Part shown: positions 1 through 8,375 of the stretch, piece by piece
Numbering within the stretch: the stretch's first letter is position 1
Layout: each line of letters opens with the position of its first letter
Assembly (NCBI RefSeq): GCF_018403265.1
Contig: NZ_BOSI01000001.1
Span: 930,001 to 994,000 of the forward strand
From: Paenibacillus sp. J31TS4
GTDB taxonomy: Bacteria > Bacillota > Bacilli > Paenibacillales > NBRC-103111
Reading direction: 5' to 3'
DNA: 64,000 nucleotides
Position numbers and translations under genes: made by a program
Notes under the pieces: generated by a model
Seen by the model: the letters and a program-made list of their open reading frames with translations, nothing else
What the model was told of the DNA's origin: nothing
Databases searched by the model: none

Positions 1-286
1 TGTCGTTGGAGACCATCTGCCATTTTACGTTGATGTTCGTCATGCTTTTGTAGTCCTGGTACAGCGGAACCTCGTTCCAATCCGGATGGGAGTCTGCGTG
101 ACGACCCGCAAAGAAATTCAACGTAATGGGTTCCTTCACGATCGGCATGCCTTGCTGGTTAACATTCTCATCTTTTTGTTTGTTCGCTTGCGCTTCCCCG
201 TCATCCTTGCTGCAGGCAGGCAGGACCAGTACGCTTCCCATGGCGAGCGTGAGGCCCAGGGCGGCCCATCGTTTTGTTTGGTTCAT
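1..286 (-). CDS. Extracellular solute-binding lipoprotein, N-terminal part (runs off left edge)
   Basis: Only the first 95 residues lie in the window. They begin with a basic, hydrophobic signal peptide ending in a lipobox (LPAC, Cys at residue 25), followed by a charged Lys/Asp/Gln linker and then a segment (PITLNFFAGRHAD) typical of family-1 solute-binding proteins such as the LplA-like sugar-binding lipoproteins of Paenibacillus. The ATG is preceded by AAGGGGG at good spacing. It should be a membrane-anchored receptor of an ABC importer. The substrate cannot be told, and the permease genes, if adjacent, lie outside the window to the left. Confidence 0.75.
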   Translation of the reverse strand, partial: MNQTKRWAALGLTLAMGSVLVLPACSKDDGEAQANKQKDENVNQQGMPIVKEPITLNFFAGRHADSHPDWNEVPLYQDYKSMTNINVKWQMVSND

Positions 287-685
287 CTTGGTGCGTTCCC
301 CCTTCTAGTCGGAAATGGCAGGCTTGCTTCCGGATGTAGCCGCTTCCATTTATTCAGCTGGGTTCTTCGCGTTCGAAGGAGAGCAGAGCTTCGTCCCCTG
401 CTGTTGCTTCCCCGCAAGCGATTCTCCCCCGCTTCTCTGTTGGCGGTTCGGCGATCCGGCAGACCATGCATGTCCCTAACTTTAAAAAATCGCAGCCTCC
501 CTTGTCTATCGGCAGATTTTTTGGCATCGGCAAATCTTGTTGGACCGCACGAAAAACCCAGTTACAGCAAGGCTTTGACGGAACTCACTCCCAATTTGTT
601 GACCGGCGGTTAGACACCAGCGTGCCAACAAAGCGATCACGCCGCTCAGTCTGCCACCTACTAAACATGGGCAGAAACAAACTCC
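287..685. other. Gene-free stretch between the lipoprotein and the quinone reductase
   Basis: About 400 bases with no convincing gene. The open frames here have no ribosome binding site and no recognisable protein. The lipoprotein ribosome binding site lies at its left end. A direct repeat of GCCGAT and an A/T-rich patch occur around 480-540 and could belong to the lipoprotein promoter, but no clear -35/-10 pair stands out. Confidence 0.4.
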
Positions 686-1282
686 TTAAGCTTGCTTCGG
701 AAAGAATTGGCCGGTCGTTTCTCTCACTTCCTGCAGCCAGCCCCGCCTTTCTTCGAGCGTGCTGTTCACGATGGTGCTGAACATCCTTCGATGGAACGTT
801 TTCACTCCGCAATAATCGAAGATGCAGTGCTTCCACAAGATCTGCAGAGGATCGCCGAACACTTCTTTTTCCCTCTGCTTGGGAGTATTCGATGTGTTGA
901 AGATAAGGACACGCTTGTCCGAAAACAGTCCGATCGGAACGCCTCCTCCTTCATCCTCATCCGGAAACAGGTAGGCTACGCGCTCGCTTATGTACCGATC
1001 GACCCATCCTTTCACAATGGCAGGCGGCTGCCCCCACCAATTAGGATGGACGATAATCAACCCGTCCGACATCGTGAGCTCTTGGCGCATAGGATCGGAG
1101 CCAGGCGGGGCCACCGCTCCCTTTGCATCTGCTCCCCAGAGGATCGGATCGAACCCCTCCTCGTATAAATCATGATAAAAGACGCGATGGCCGTTTTCTT
1201 GCAGCGCGGCAACCGCCTCTCGCGCGATCGCATGATTGAAGCTTTGCAAGCTGGGGTGTCCCAAAATAACCGAGATATTCAT
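686..1282 (-). CDS. NAD(P)H-dependent FMN quinone oxidoreductase, flavodoxin-2 fold
   Basis: A 198-residue protein of the KefF/MdaB/NQO1 flavodoxin-2 family. These reduce quinones or azo compounds with NAD(P)H in the cytoplasm using FMN. The N-terminal strand MNISVILGHP is the flavin phosphate-binding start, and the HPNWWGQPPAIVKGWVDR segment around residues 90-110 is the family's signature. The ATG at 1282 was preferred to the longer frame because the protein begins there with the usual first beta strand and GGAAAGGAAG precedes it. It is divergent from the VOC gene. A near-perfect dyad at 1346-1365 lies in its promoter region and could be an operator for a quinone-sensing repressor. Substrate unknown. 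Confidence 0.8.
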   Translation of the reverse strand: MNISVILGHPSLQSFNHAIAREAVAALQENGHRVFYHDLYEEGFDPILWGADAKGAVAPPGSDPMRQELTMSDGLIIVHPNWWGQPPAIVKGWVDRYISERVAYLFPDEDEGGGVPIGLFSDKRVLIFNTSNTPKQREKEVFGDPLQILWKHCIFDYCGVKTFHRRMFSTIVNSTLEERRGWLQEVRETTGQFFPKQA

Positions 1283-1345
1283 AAAGCGATCTCTCTTCCT
1301 TTCCAATTCAATAGGTAAGCACCACAATGCACATCCTTAAGTTTA

Positions 1346-1365
1346 CCATATATGCCCATATACGG
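1346..1365. promoter_or_regulatory. Operator-like inverted repeat upstream of the quinone reductase
   Basis: Nine-base arms (CCATATATG and CATATACGG, one mismatch) separated by two bases, about 65 bases upstream of the reductase start. The position and A/T-rich dyad fit a repressor site. The regulator is not identified. Confidence 0.35.
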
Positions 1366-1558
1366 AACAAAAACCTATATCGTTTGTTACAGCTTCCTGT
1401 TGGGAATCTCCGATCACCGGCATGTGTCGCGAGCGCCGCGCTGGAGCTTCATGCGGTGCAGAGGCTTTTGTTTGCGGGTAAGGAAGGGTTTTCCATTAGG
1501 TTCTCGAATTGCTCAATCATGCCAGTCAAAAATTCCTTCAGGAAAGGAAGCGTGGAAG

Positions 1559-1987
1559 ATGAACAAGCTGGAGCTGAAAAAGGAGTTGGAAGGCAAATAC
1601 GCTCATACGGAGGCTCGGTTGAAACGAATCGAATGCGTCTATCTTCCCGTGACCAATGCCTCCGTCACCAAGCAATTCTTCATGAAGTACGGGCTGGTCA
1701 CGCTGACCCGACAGGGCAATGCGAGTCTTGCCTCGGGACAATGTCTGTTCTTCTTGGAGACCAAGGAAAAGCAGACCTCCAATTTCGTGACGCATGATTG
1801 GGACGAGACGGATCCCGAGTACTTGATGGAAGCGATCTGCTTTGAAGTATCGGGGCTTGACGAGCTTCATCGGGAGATGAAGGACGGAGGAGCGACGGTT
1901 TCCGAGATCAAGGACAACGGCGGCTGCGGAAGGACCTTCACATTCCTCGATCCGGACGGCAACAAATATGCCGCTTGGCAAGGTTAA
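1559..1987 (+). CDS. VOC (glyoxalase/bleomycin resistance) family protein
   Basis: A 142-residue protein. The C-terminal part has the VOC pattern FTFLDPDGNKYAAWQG, in which the Asp-Pro-(Asp/Glu)-Gly-Asn turn precedes the last strand. The central LYFxE-like strand reads QCLFFLETKEK. Start chosen at ATG 1559 because GGAAAGGAAG precedes it and the longer frame upstream has no family resemblance. VOC proteins are metal-dependent lyases, isomerases or dioxygenases, or antibiotic-sequestering proteins; nothing here decides which. It is followed by a two-way terminator shared with spo0A. Confidence 0.75.
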   Translation: MNKLELKKELEGKYAHTEARLKRIECVYLPVTNASVTKQFFMKYGLVTLTRQGNASLASGQCLFFLETKEKQTSNFVTHDWDETDPEYLMEAICFEVSGLDELHREMKDGGATVSEIKDNGGCGRTFTFLDPDGNKYAAWQG

Positions 1988-2026
1988 GCGGATCGACACT
2001 GCAGTAGCCGCAAGAGCATACATAAT

Positions 2027-2118
2027 AAAAACCGCCCTTATTGAGCAGCCGCTCCAAAGTTAGCGCGTGTTAGCGCGTGTCTAACATTGGGCGTGCTGCC
2101 CCCGTGGGGGCGGTTTTT
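2027..2118. terminator. Bidirectional terminator between the VOC gene and spo0A
   Basis: Arms AAAAACCGCCC (from 2027) and GGGCGGTTTTT (to 2118) pair over a long loop, giving a T-run on both strands. A smaller GCCCCC/GGGGGC hairpin near the right arm could act alone for the plus strand. The loop holds a perfect tandem duplication of a 10-mer (TTAGCGCGTG, about 2060-2079). Confidence 0.6.
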
Positions 2119-2200
2119 CTTTGAATGATCAAATACGGGCATGGCAATGTCGGGAAAACTGGATTTCTCTTCTTGATCCGCTGCCCTAGTCCTTACCCTT

Positions 2201-3001
2201 TCACGAAACCTTATGCTCAATCCGCAGCTTATCCGCAACCATCGCGATAAACTCGCTGTTGGTCGGCTTCGCTTTACTGATGTTGATTGTGTAGCCGAAC
2301 AGGTGGCTGATGGAGTCGATGTTGCCACGCGTCCAAGCGACCTCAATCGCGTGCCGGATGGCACGCTCGACTCGGGACGGTGTCGTCTTGTAACGCTCCG
2401 CAATCGCGGGATAGAGCGTTTTGGTGATCGCTCCGAGGATCTCGATGTTGTTGTAGACCATCGTAATCGCTTCGCGCAGATACTGATATCCTTTAATATG
2501 CGCAGGGACGCCGATTTCATGTATGATGCTCGTGATGTTCGCATCCAGATTCCGGCCTTTGGACATCGGCACGACATTGCTGCGGACGGCACTGCTCCCG
2601 CTCATGGTCGTGGCCGTTCCTCCAGTCGTCAGCTGGCGAATGCGGTTCGTCAGCACTTCCATGTCAAACGGTTTCAAAATGTAGTACGAAGCACCAAGCT
2701 GCACGGCCTTCTGCGTAATGGCTTCCTGGCCGAAGGCGGTCAACATAATGATTTTAGGTTGAGGGGACAGATTCATCTCGCGAAGTTTTTCCAGGACGCC
2801 GAGTCCGTCCAGATGGGGCATAATAATATCCAGGATGAGCACATCCGGTATCTTCTTCTGCTGCTCGATCAAGCGCAGCACTTCATTCCCATTGTACGCG
2901 ACACCGGTTACTTCCATATCGTCCTGGCTATCGATAAATTCAGATAACAAGTTCGTAAATTCCCGGTTGTCGTCTGCTAACAGAATTTCAATCTTCTGCA
3001 A
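2201..3001 (-). CDS. spo0A: Spo0A, master response regulator of sporulation
   Basis: Spo0A (266 residues) has a receiver domain and a C-terminal DNA-binding domain. Acidic pocket residues ADD are at 9-11, the phosphorylated Asp is D58 in [10 protein letters not shown], with the conserved TAF and LKPF motifs. The effector domain contains the hallmark [19 protein letters not shown] recognition helix region and the [16 protein letters not shown] tail, nearly identical to Bacillus. The start is taken as TTG 3001, not 3019. The 3019 codon sits inside the Shine-Dalgarno AAGGAGGAT, while TTG 3001 is 8 bases after it and gives [12 protein letters not shown], matching the family N-terminus. Upstream lie a SigH-type promoter and two 0A boxes, so autoregulation is likely. 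It lies downstream of spoIVB. Confidence 0.97.
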   Translation of the reverse strand: MQKIEILLADDNREFTNLLSEFIDSQDDMEVTGVAYNGNEVLRLIEQQKKIPDVLILDIIMPHLDGLGVLEKLREMNLSPQPKIIMLTAFGQEAITQKAVQLGASYYILKPFDMEVLTNRIRQLTTGGTATTMSGSSAVRSNVVPMSKGRNLDANITSIIHEIGVPAHIKGYQYLREAITMVYNNIEILGAITKTLYPAIAERYKTTPSRVERAIRHAIEVAWTRGNIDSISHLFGYTINISKAKPTNSEFIAMVADKLRIEHKVS

Positions 3002-3058
3002 GTGCTTATCCTCCTTCAATGGTATGGATGCTTGTACTGTTCGTTTGTCTTAGTTTAC

Positions 3059-3094
3059 TGTTTCGACAGGCCGCTAGAAATTCCTTCTGTCGAA
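3059..3094 (-). promoter_or_regulatory. SigH-type promoter of spo0A with two 0A boxes
   Basis: On the minus strand GAAGGAATT (3087-3079) matches the SigH -35 consensus RNAGGAWWW. After 11 bases GTCGAAACA (3067-3059) fits RNNGAATWW in part. Two perfect 0A-box cores TGTCGAA lie in opposite orientation: 3068-3062 on the minus strand, overlapping the -10, and 3088-3094 on the plus strand, next to the -35. This resembles the known autoregulated Ps promoter of Bacillus spo0A. Confidence 0.65.
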
Positions 3095-3172
3095 AAATAT
3101 TTTTTCTTTTCTTTTTTTTGCGAATGCTATATAATTTAAAATTTGCGCTAATTTCTTTTCTTTTTCAACAAA

Positions 3173-3222
3173 ATTAGACAGGACACCCCCGTTCCGCCAG
3201 ACAAACGGGGGTGTCCTGTCTT
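3173..3222 (-). terminator. Terminator of spoIVB
   Basis: A long, almost perfect hairpin (GACAGGACACCCCCGTT against AACGGGGGTGTCCTGTC, 10-base loop) lies directly after the spoIVB stop. On the minus strand it is followed by TAATTTTG. Confidence 0.8.
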
Positions 3223-3225
3223 TAA

Positions 3226-4563
3226 TCAACTTGCCAGGGTTTGCTGCTGGTCCGTCTCCTCCAAGGAGATTCCGGCATCCCGCAGCATCCATTCAATAAA
3301 GCAGCCGTAGCCGGAGCTTGGATCGTTGACGAACACATGCGTGACCGCTCCGACCATCTTGCCATCCTGGATTATAGGGCTTCCGCTCATACCTTGGACG
3401 ATTCCCCCTGTCTTTTCGAGGAGCCGGGGATCAGTAATCTTAATGACGAGGCCTTTGGTGGCAGGCACATCCTGTTTGGCGACGTGGGTGATCTCGATAT
3501 CGAATTTCTCGACCTTTTGCCCACTCAGGACCGTATAAATCTTGGCTGGCCCTTCCTTCACTTCTTCGGAGAAGGCAACCGGGATTGGTTCCGTCTCGAT
3601 TCCATGATCCGGGGTATGAAACATCTTGCCGAAAATGCCGAAAGCGGTATTCCTCTCGATATTACCCAGCACCTTGTTGTCGAGGTGCGCCCGCTTCTCT
3701 CCAGGCTCTCCTGTCTGGCTCTTGGCGATGGAGGTCACGTTGGAGTGGGTGATCTCCCCCGCCCCCACCTCGATCGGTGTCTGGGTATCCATGTCGGTGA
3801 TGACGTGGCCTAACGCTCCGTACACCCCTTGGTCAGGTGCGTAAAAGGTCAGGGTCCCGACGCCCGCTGCGGAGTCTCGAATGTACAGACCAAGCCGGTA
3901 GGCTTTGTCCATCACATCGTAAGCCGGATTCAGGGAGATCTTGATCTGCTCCTGCTGCCGCTTGACGATTAATTCGAGCGGCCGCTTCGCTTCGCCGGAC
4001 TTCGCGACCAGATCGGATACTTTGGATACGTCGTTGATCGAGGCTCCGTTGATGCTGACGATGAGGTCGCCTACCCGCAGCTTGGCTTCTTCTCCAGGAG
4101 ATACTTTGCGGTTCGGCGCCACGGAAACCAGATGATGGCCAACGACCAGGACGCCGGACGACTTCAGCTTGACGCCGATCGTCTGTCCTCCCGGGATCAC
4201 CTTGAGATCCGGAACGACCCGGACTTTGACCGTTTTGAACGGGATCTTGCCAAACAGCTTCAGACGCATCTCCGTCTGCCCAGCCTGCTCGGATTGAAGA
4301 GTAATCGGATGCTTCAAATTGAGTTGAAAAGTAGGCCGGTTCGATCCATTGACCTTGAGGACGGCCGGATCGCTGACGCTTACCGAGGCGCTGACCGGAA
4401 CGGAGAGGGCAATCTGCCGGTTTTGGCCCGGGAAGAGCCTGAGCTCCTGAGGAAAGGAGGCAAAGCTTTGGAAAGGGGTGGAGATACTGCCTAGCCATAC
4501 AAGCAAAACAAGCAGGAATCCGATCCATCGTTTTCTGTTGCTGCTCGAGCCCAATCCTACCAC
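3226..4563 (-). CDS. spoIVB: SpoIVB, intercompartmental signalling serine protease
   Basis: About 445 residues with one N-terminal membrane segment (13-30), a PDZ domain (about 125-205) and an S55 peptidase domain. Catalytic residues by comparison with B. subtilis: H253 in GALGHVITD, D378, and S393 in GMSGSP. In Bacillus, SpoIVB is made in the forespore, crosses to the intermembrane space and cleaves SpoIVFA to switch on pro-SigK processing. The spoIVB-spo0A order is conserved. The start is uncertain: GTG 4563 is almost on top of GGGAG, while TTG 4554 has better spacing and would remove three residues. Confidence 0.95.
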   Translation of the reverse strand: MVGLGSSSNRKRWIGFLLVLLVWLGSISTPFQSFASFPQELRLFPGQNRQIALSVPVSASVSVSDPAVLKVNGSNRPTFQLNLKHPITLQSEQAGQTEMRLKLFGKIPFKTVKVRVVPDLKVIPGGQTIGVKLKSSGVLVVGHHLVSVAPNRKVSPGEEAKLRVGDLIVSINGASINDVSKVSDLVAKSGEAKRPLELIVKRQQEQIKISLNPAYDVMDKAYRLGLYIRDSAAGVGTLTFYAPDQGVYGALGHVITDMDTQTPIEVGAGEITHSNVTSIAKSQTGEPGEKRAHLDNKVLGNIERNTAFGIFGKMFHTPDHGIETEPIPVAFSEEVKEGPAKIYTVLSGQKVEKFDIEITHVAKQDVPATKGLVIKITDPRLLEKTGGIVQGMSGSPIIQDGKMVGAVTHVFVNDPSSGYGCFIEWMLRDAGISLEETDQQQTLAS

Positions 4564-4684
4564 ACTCCCTTGCTTCTGCTGCCTGACGTGTTCGTCAAAA
4601 GCGTACCTATAAGGTAACCGCGGGCATTTCGTTTTATAACTGCAAATGATGCCACGGCAGGCAGCGAAGCGGCGGAGATTCCGG

Positions 4685-6412
4685 TTATCCGGCGGCTTTT
4701 TTGAGCTCTGCCAGCCGGATCATTTCTTGGGCGTGGTGCCGGGTCGTGGAGGTGACTTCCACCCCACCCAGCATGCGGGCCAGCTCCTGAATACGTCCTT
4801 CTTCGGTTAAATCCTCCACGCGGGTAAACGTACGCTCCCCCTCCACTTCCTTCTTAATGAGGAAATGAGCGTCGGCCATGCAGGCGACCTGGGGCAGATG
4901 GGTAATCGAGAAGACTTGGCAATCTTGGGACAATGCGGACAGCTTCTCGGCGATCGCCTGTGCGGCGCGCCCGCTGACTCCTGTATCCACTTCGTCGAAG
5001 ACCAGCACCGGAATCCGGTCGACCTTGGCGAAGATGGCCTTCATCGCCAGCATAATTCTCGACATCTCGCCGCCCGATGCTATCTTGCTGAGCGGCCGGA
5101 GCGGCTCTCCCGGATTCGCGGAGATCAGAAACTCGACCTGGTCGATGCCTCCGGGGAGCAGGCGGACCGCTTGTCCCTCGATTTCCGGTCCCTCGGGATC
5201 CTTCGTTCGTTCGATCTGAACAGCAAAGCGTGTGCGCTCCATGTGCAGGTCCTTGAGCTCCCGTTCGATGGCTTCTCCCAGCCGGCCTGCGGCATCCCTG
5301 CGAAGCGCCGACAGCTTGAGCGCGTGTCCCTGCAGAACGGTCAGCTCCCGCTCCGCTTGCTCCTGGAGCTTGCGCAGCTCCTCGTCCTTGTTTTCGATGA
5401 GGGCCAGCTCCTTCTGGATCTTGTCCAGGTAAGCCAGAATTTCGGTTGTCGTAGCTCCGTATTTGCGGCGCAAACTCGAGATAAGATCCAGCCGGTTCTC
5501 GATCTCATCCAGCCGGGACGGATTGAACTCGATGCCTTCCCGGTAGTCCCTCAGCTGGAACGACACGTCCTCCAGCTGATAAAACGCCGTCTGCAGCTGC
5601 TCCAGCAGTGGCTCCAGCATCTTGCTGTCATAAGCCGCCACCTCCTGCAGACGCTGCGTCATCCGTCCGATCGCCTCCAGCCCCTGCCCGCCGCCGTAGA
5701 GCGTCTCATACGCTTCATTAATGTTGTCGAACAGCTTCTCCGCATTCCCTAGCTTGCGCTTTTCTTCCATTAACCATTCTTCTTCGCCGGCTTTTAGTCC
5801 GGCAGCCGCAATCTCTTCCGCCTGAAACCGATATAGATCCTGCATCTGCAGCGCTTGGCGGGCGGTCTCGAGCATTTCCTCCGCCTGTCTCTTGAGCTTG
5901 CGGTAAGCCGCGTATGATTCCGCATAGCGGGCTTTGGCCTCGGCGAGCGGCCGCCCGCCGAACAGGTCCAGCCATTCGATATGGCGTTCTGCCTTCATGA
6001 GGGACTGATGCTCATGCTGTCCGTGGATATTGACGAGCCATTCGCCGGTTTCCTTCAGCGTCGCCAGATTGACCAGCTGGCCGTTGATCCGGCTTACGCT
6101 CTTGCCCTGGGCAGAGATTTCCCGGCGGATGATGAGATGCTCGTCCGCCGACGCCGTTATACCGACTTTCTCCAACACCTGCCAAACGGGGTGGCCCGGC
6201 TCCATCTCGAACATCGCTTCGATCTCCGCCTTGTCGCAGCCATAGCGGACGAGCTCTGCCGAGCCTCTCCCTCCGGCGATCAGACTGAGGGCATCTATAA
6301 TAATGGACTTGCCCGCCCCGGTCTCTCCCGTCAGCACATGAAACCCGTTGTGAAACGTGAGCCGTACCTGTTCCACGACAGCCAAATGGCGGATCGACAA
6401 TTCCAGAAGCAT
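4685..6412 (-). CDS. recN: RecN, SMC-like DNA double-strand break repair ATPase
   Basis: At 575 residues this is full length for RecN. The Walker A GETGAGKS is at 29-36, a long coiled-coil centre spans about 150-390, and the C-terminal signature and Walker B read SGGEMSRIMLAMKAIF and VLVFDEVDTGVSG. It gathers broken DNA ends early in recombinational repair in the cytoplasm. It lies 27 bases after argR and is almost certainly in its transcript, as in Bacillus. A weak LexA-like site lies upstream of this operon at 7438-7451. Confidence 0.96.
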   Translation of the reverse strand: MLLELSIRHLAVVEQVRLTFHNGFHVLTGETGAGKSIIIDALSLIAGGRGSAELVRYGCDKAEIEAMFEMEPGHPVWQVLEKVGITASADEHLIIRREISAQGKSVSRINGQLVNLATLKETGEWLVNIHGQHEHQSLMKAERHIEWLDLFGGRPLAEAKARYAESYAAYRKLKRQAEEMLETARQALQMQDLYRFQAEEIAAAGLKAGEEEWLMEEKRKLGNAEKLFDNINEAYETLYGGGQGLEAIGRMTQRLQEVAAYDSKMLEPLLEQLQTAFYQLEDVSFQLRDYREGIEFNPSRLDEIENRLDLISSLRRKYGATTTEILAYLDKIQKELALIENKDEELRKLQEQAERELTVLQGHALKLSALRRDAAGRLGEAIERELKDLHMERTRFAVQIERTKDPEGPEIEGQAVRLLPGGIDQVEFLISANPGEPLRPLSKIASGGEMSRIMLAMKAIFAKVDRIPVLVFDEVDTGVSGRAAQAIAEKLSALSQDCQVFSITHLPQVACMADAHFLIKKEVEGERTFTRVEDLTEEGRIQELARMLGGVEVTSTTRHHAQEMIRLAELKKAAG

Positions 6413-6439
6413 GGATATTCCTCCTCAGATAAGCGATGG

Positions 6440-6889
6440 TCAGGAGATCATCGAAGTAATTTGCGCAACGAGCTTGCCGCTCTGGTCCTTGGAACGACAG
6501 ATAATGAGAATCGTATCATCTCCGCAGATCGTACCCATTACCTGGGCCCATTCCAAATTGTCGATCATCGCTCCGATGGCGTTCGCGGTTCCCGGCATGC
6601 ACTTCATCACCACGAGATTATCCGTATAGTCAATGGATATGAAGTGATCACTAAGAGCCCGCTTGAGCCGGGATACCGGATTATACGTCTTCTCCGGCGG
6701 CAGCGAGTACTTGTAGCGGCCGTCCTCGACGGGCGTCTTAATAAGGTGCAGCTCCTTGATGTCCCGGGACACGGTCGCCTGGGTGACCTGAAATCCCGCC
6801 TCCCGCAGCGCGTCCACGAGCTCATCCTGCGTTTCGATGATCTGACTGCCCAGTATTTCTCGAATTTTGATATGCCGTTGCGCCTTCAT
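6440..6889 (-). CDS. argR: ArgR/AhrC arginine repressor
   Basis: 149 residues, standard length. The N-terminal winged helix-turn-helix (about 1-70) includes QATVSRDIKELHL. The C-terminal oligomerisation and arginine-binding domain contains the conserved GTICGDDTILIICR with the paired Asp residues that contact arginine. It represses arginine biosynthesis and activates catabolism as a hexamer. Preceded by AAAGGTGA. It sits between the small membrane protein and recN, the usual Bacillus arrangement. Confidence 0.95.
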   Translation of the reverse strand: MKAQRHIKIREILGSQIIETQDELVDALREAGFQVTQATVSRDIKELHLIKTPVEDGRYKYSLPPEKTYNPVSRLKRALSDHFISIDYTDNLVVMKCMPGTANAIGAMIDNLEWAQVMGTICGDDTILIICRSKDQSGKLVAQITSMIS

Positions 6890-6900
6890 TGCATCACCTT

Positions 6901-7353
6901 TTATCCTTCTATATGAAATTGGATTTTTTGAATACTTCGTCTGGAGGGATCGACATACAGCACGCCCTCTGCTTCGCGGAAGAGAAGTGCGTAGACAAGC
7001 AGATGGTCCCGAATGCCGCTTCCCGTTCTGTCCATCGGCTTGCGCTCGCGTGCCAGCTTGACCACGAACAGCTTGCCGTCCTGCCTGGCGAAATGGTCGA
7101 TGAACAGCCGGCTCTGCAGCTCCTCATCCTCGTTTACCGTAATGCCGACGTCGACCTTCCGCTTCATGGTCATGACCTCGTAACCGGCCTCCTCCAGCAG
7201 GCCGACCGCCTCGGTGACGGGAATCTCCTCATTGACCTCGATCTCCCACTCGTCGGCCGGCTTGTCCGCCATCCAGCTTCGAAAACTGCGCCAAGCCCAG
7301 TAGAGCAGCATGCCGATCAGAAGATACAACACTAGCCGATCGCCGTTATGCAA
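6901..7353 (-). CDS. Conserved membrane-anchored protein of unknown function
   Basis: 150 residues starting at a TTG that stands 8 bases after a strong AAGGAGAGG. One N-terminal membrane segment (LVLYLLIGMLLYWAW, about 8-22) is followed by a soluble domain rich in acidic and aliphatic residues (about 30-148) that alternates predicted strands and helices. It lies 11 bases before argR, between tlyA and argR. I know no named family for it. Its position is that of an extra gene in the tlyA-argR-recN group. Function unknown. Confidence 0.7.
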   Translation of the reverse strand: MHNGDRLVLYLLIGMLLYWAWRSFRSWMADKPADEWEIEVNEEIPVTEAVGLLEEAGYEVMTMKRKVDVGITVNEDEELQSRLFIDHFARQDGKLFVVKLARERKPMDRTGSGIRDHLLVYALLFREAEGVLYVDPSRRSIQKIQFHIEG

Positions 7354-7437
7354 TGCCCGATCCTCTCCTTATTTTGTCCTAACCCGTCCCGCGACAGACT
7401 GGAACGCCCTTCAGGGCCAGCTCTTCGCCGATTCACT

Positions 7438-7451
7438 AGAACATATATTCT
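7438..7451. promoter_or_regulatory. LexA-like palindrome upstream of the argR-recN operon (weak)
   Basis: AGAACATATATTCT resembles the Bacillus LexA box (CGAAC-N4-GTTCG) with mismatches at the outer base on both sides and one inside. It sits about 85 bases before the first gene of the transcript that contains recN. Suggestive only. Confidence 0.25.
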
Positions 7452-7482
7452 CCCCTTTTTTGCAAAATCCTCTTTTCAAACG

Positions 7483-7519
7483 GGAGAAAAAAAGAAAAAC
7501 TCATCCCGGAGGATGAGTT
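7483..7519 (-). terminator. Terminator of the dxs-tlyA operon
   Basis: Hairpin AACTCATCC/GGATGAGTT (7498-7519) just after the tlyA stop. On the minus strand it is followed by a long T-rich tract running to 7483. Confidence 0.8.
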
Positions 7520-7529
7520 GATAGAGGGC

Positions 7530-8363
7530 TTAGGAGGAGCGGAAGGTGCCGGCTGCCTCCTCGACAACGGCACGAATCCGATCGGCTTCGGGCAGCACCG
7601 GTCCCCCGGGAGCCCGGTCCGCTCCCACCAGCCAGCAGGCGAGGAATTCGATGTTCCCTTCGCCTCCCGTGATGGGAGAGAAGGTCAGACCATCCAGCGA
7701 CCAGCCAAGCTCCGCTGCAAACCCGAGAATCTTCGTCAGCACCGATTCGTGAACCGCCGGATCCCGGACGATGCCGGACTTGCCGACGGATTCGCGGCCC
7801 GCTTCGAATTGGGGCTTGATCAGTGCCACAACGGTTCCGCCCTCGGCCAGCAGTGCAGCGAGCGGCGGCAGAATCAGCTGGAGAGAGATGAACGAGACGT
7901 CGATCGAGGCGAAGGTCGGGACAGGCCCGTTCAGATCCTCGGGCTTGGTGTAACGGAAGTTCGTCCGCTCCATGACATGAACGCGCTCGTCCGAGCGGAT
8001 CGCCCAATCCAGCTGGTTGTAGCCCACGTCGATCGCGTATACATACGAGGCTCCATGCTGGAGCGCGCAGTCCGTGAAGCCTCCCGTTGAAGCGCCGATA
8101 TCCAGCATGACCGCTCCGTCCAGATCCAGGCCGAACGTGCGGATCGCCTTCTCAAGCTTCAGCCCTCCCCGGCTGACGTAAGGATGGACGGCTCCCTTCA
8201 CGGACAGCTTGGACGTGCGGGGCAGCTTGGTCCCCGCTTTCTCCACCCGTTCCTCGGCACAGAACACAAGGCCAGCCATGATGGCCGCCTTTGCTTTTTC
8301 TCTTGTTGCAAAATATCCCTGCTCGACGAGCAGGACGTCGATGCGTTCTTTATCGGCGGACAT
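7530..8363 (-). CDS. tlyA: TlyA-family rRNA 2'-O-methyltransferase
   Basis: An N-terminal S4 RNA-binding domain (about 1-60, RIDVLLVEQGYFATREKAKAAIMAG) is followed by a FtsJ-like Rossmann methyltransferase domain with the SAM-binding motif DIGASTGGFTDC. In mycobacteria, TlyA methylates 16S and 23S rRNA ribose. The Bacillus orthologue (yqxC) lies at the same place after dxs. ATG 8363 was chosen: GGAG stands 7 bases before it, whereas the TTG four codons upstream has none. It lies 12 bases after dxs and shares its transcript. Confidence 0.9.
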   Translation of the reverse strand: MSADKERIDVLLVEQGYFATREKAKAAIMAGLVFCAEERVEKAGTKLPRTSKLSVKGAVHPYVSRGGLKLEKAIRTFGLDLDGAVMLDIGASTGGFTDCALQHGASYVYAIDVGYNQLDWAIRSDERVHVMERTNFRYTKPEDLNGPVPTFASIDVSFISLQLILPPLAALLAEGGTVVALIKPQFEAGRESVGKSGIVRDPAVHESVLTKILGFAAELGWSLDGLTFSPITGGEGNIEFLACWLVGADRAPGGPVLPEADRIRAVVEEAAGTFRSS

Positions 8364-8375
8364 GGTCAACTCCAA

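Noticed and set aside
86-780. Open frames in the first 800 bases on the plus strand
   Set aside because: No ribosome binding site, no conserved pattern, and overlap with the lipoprotein and reductase genes on the other strand.
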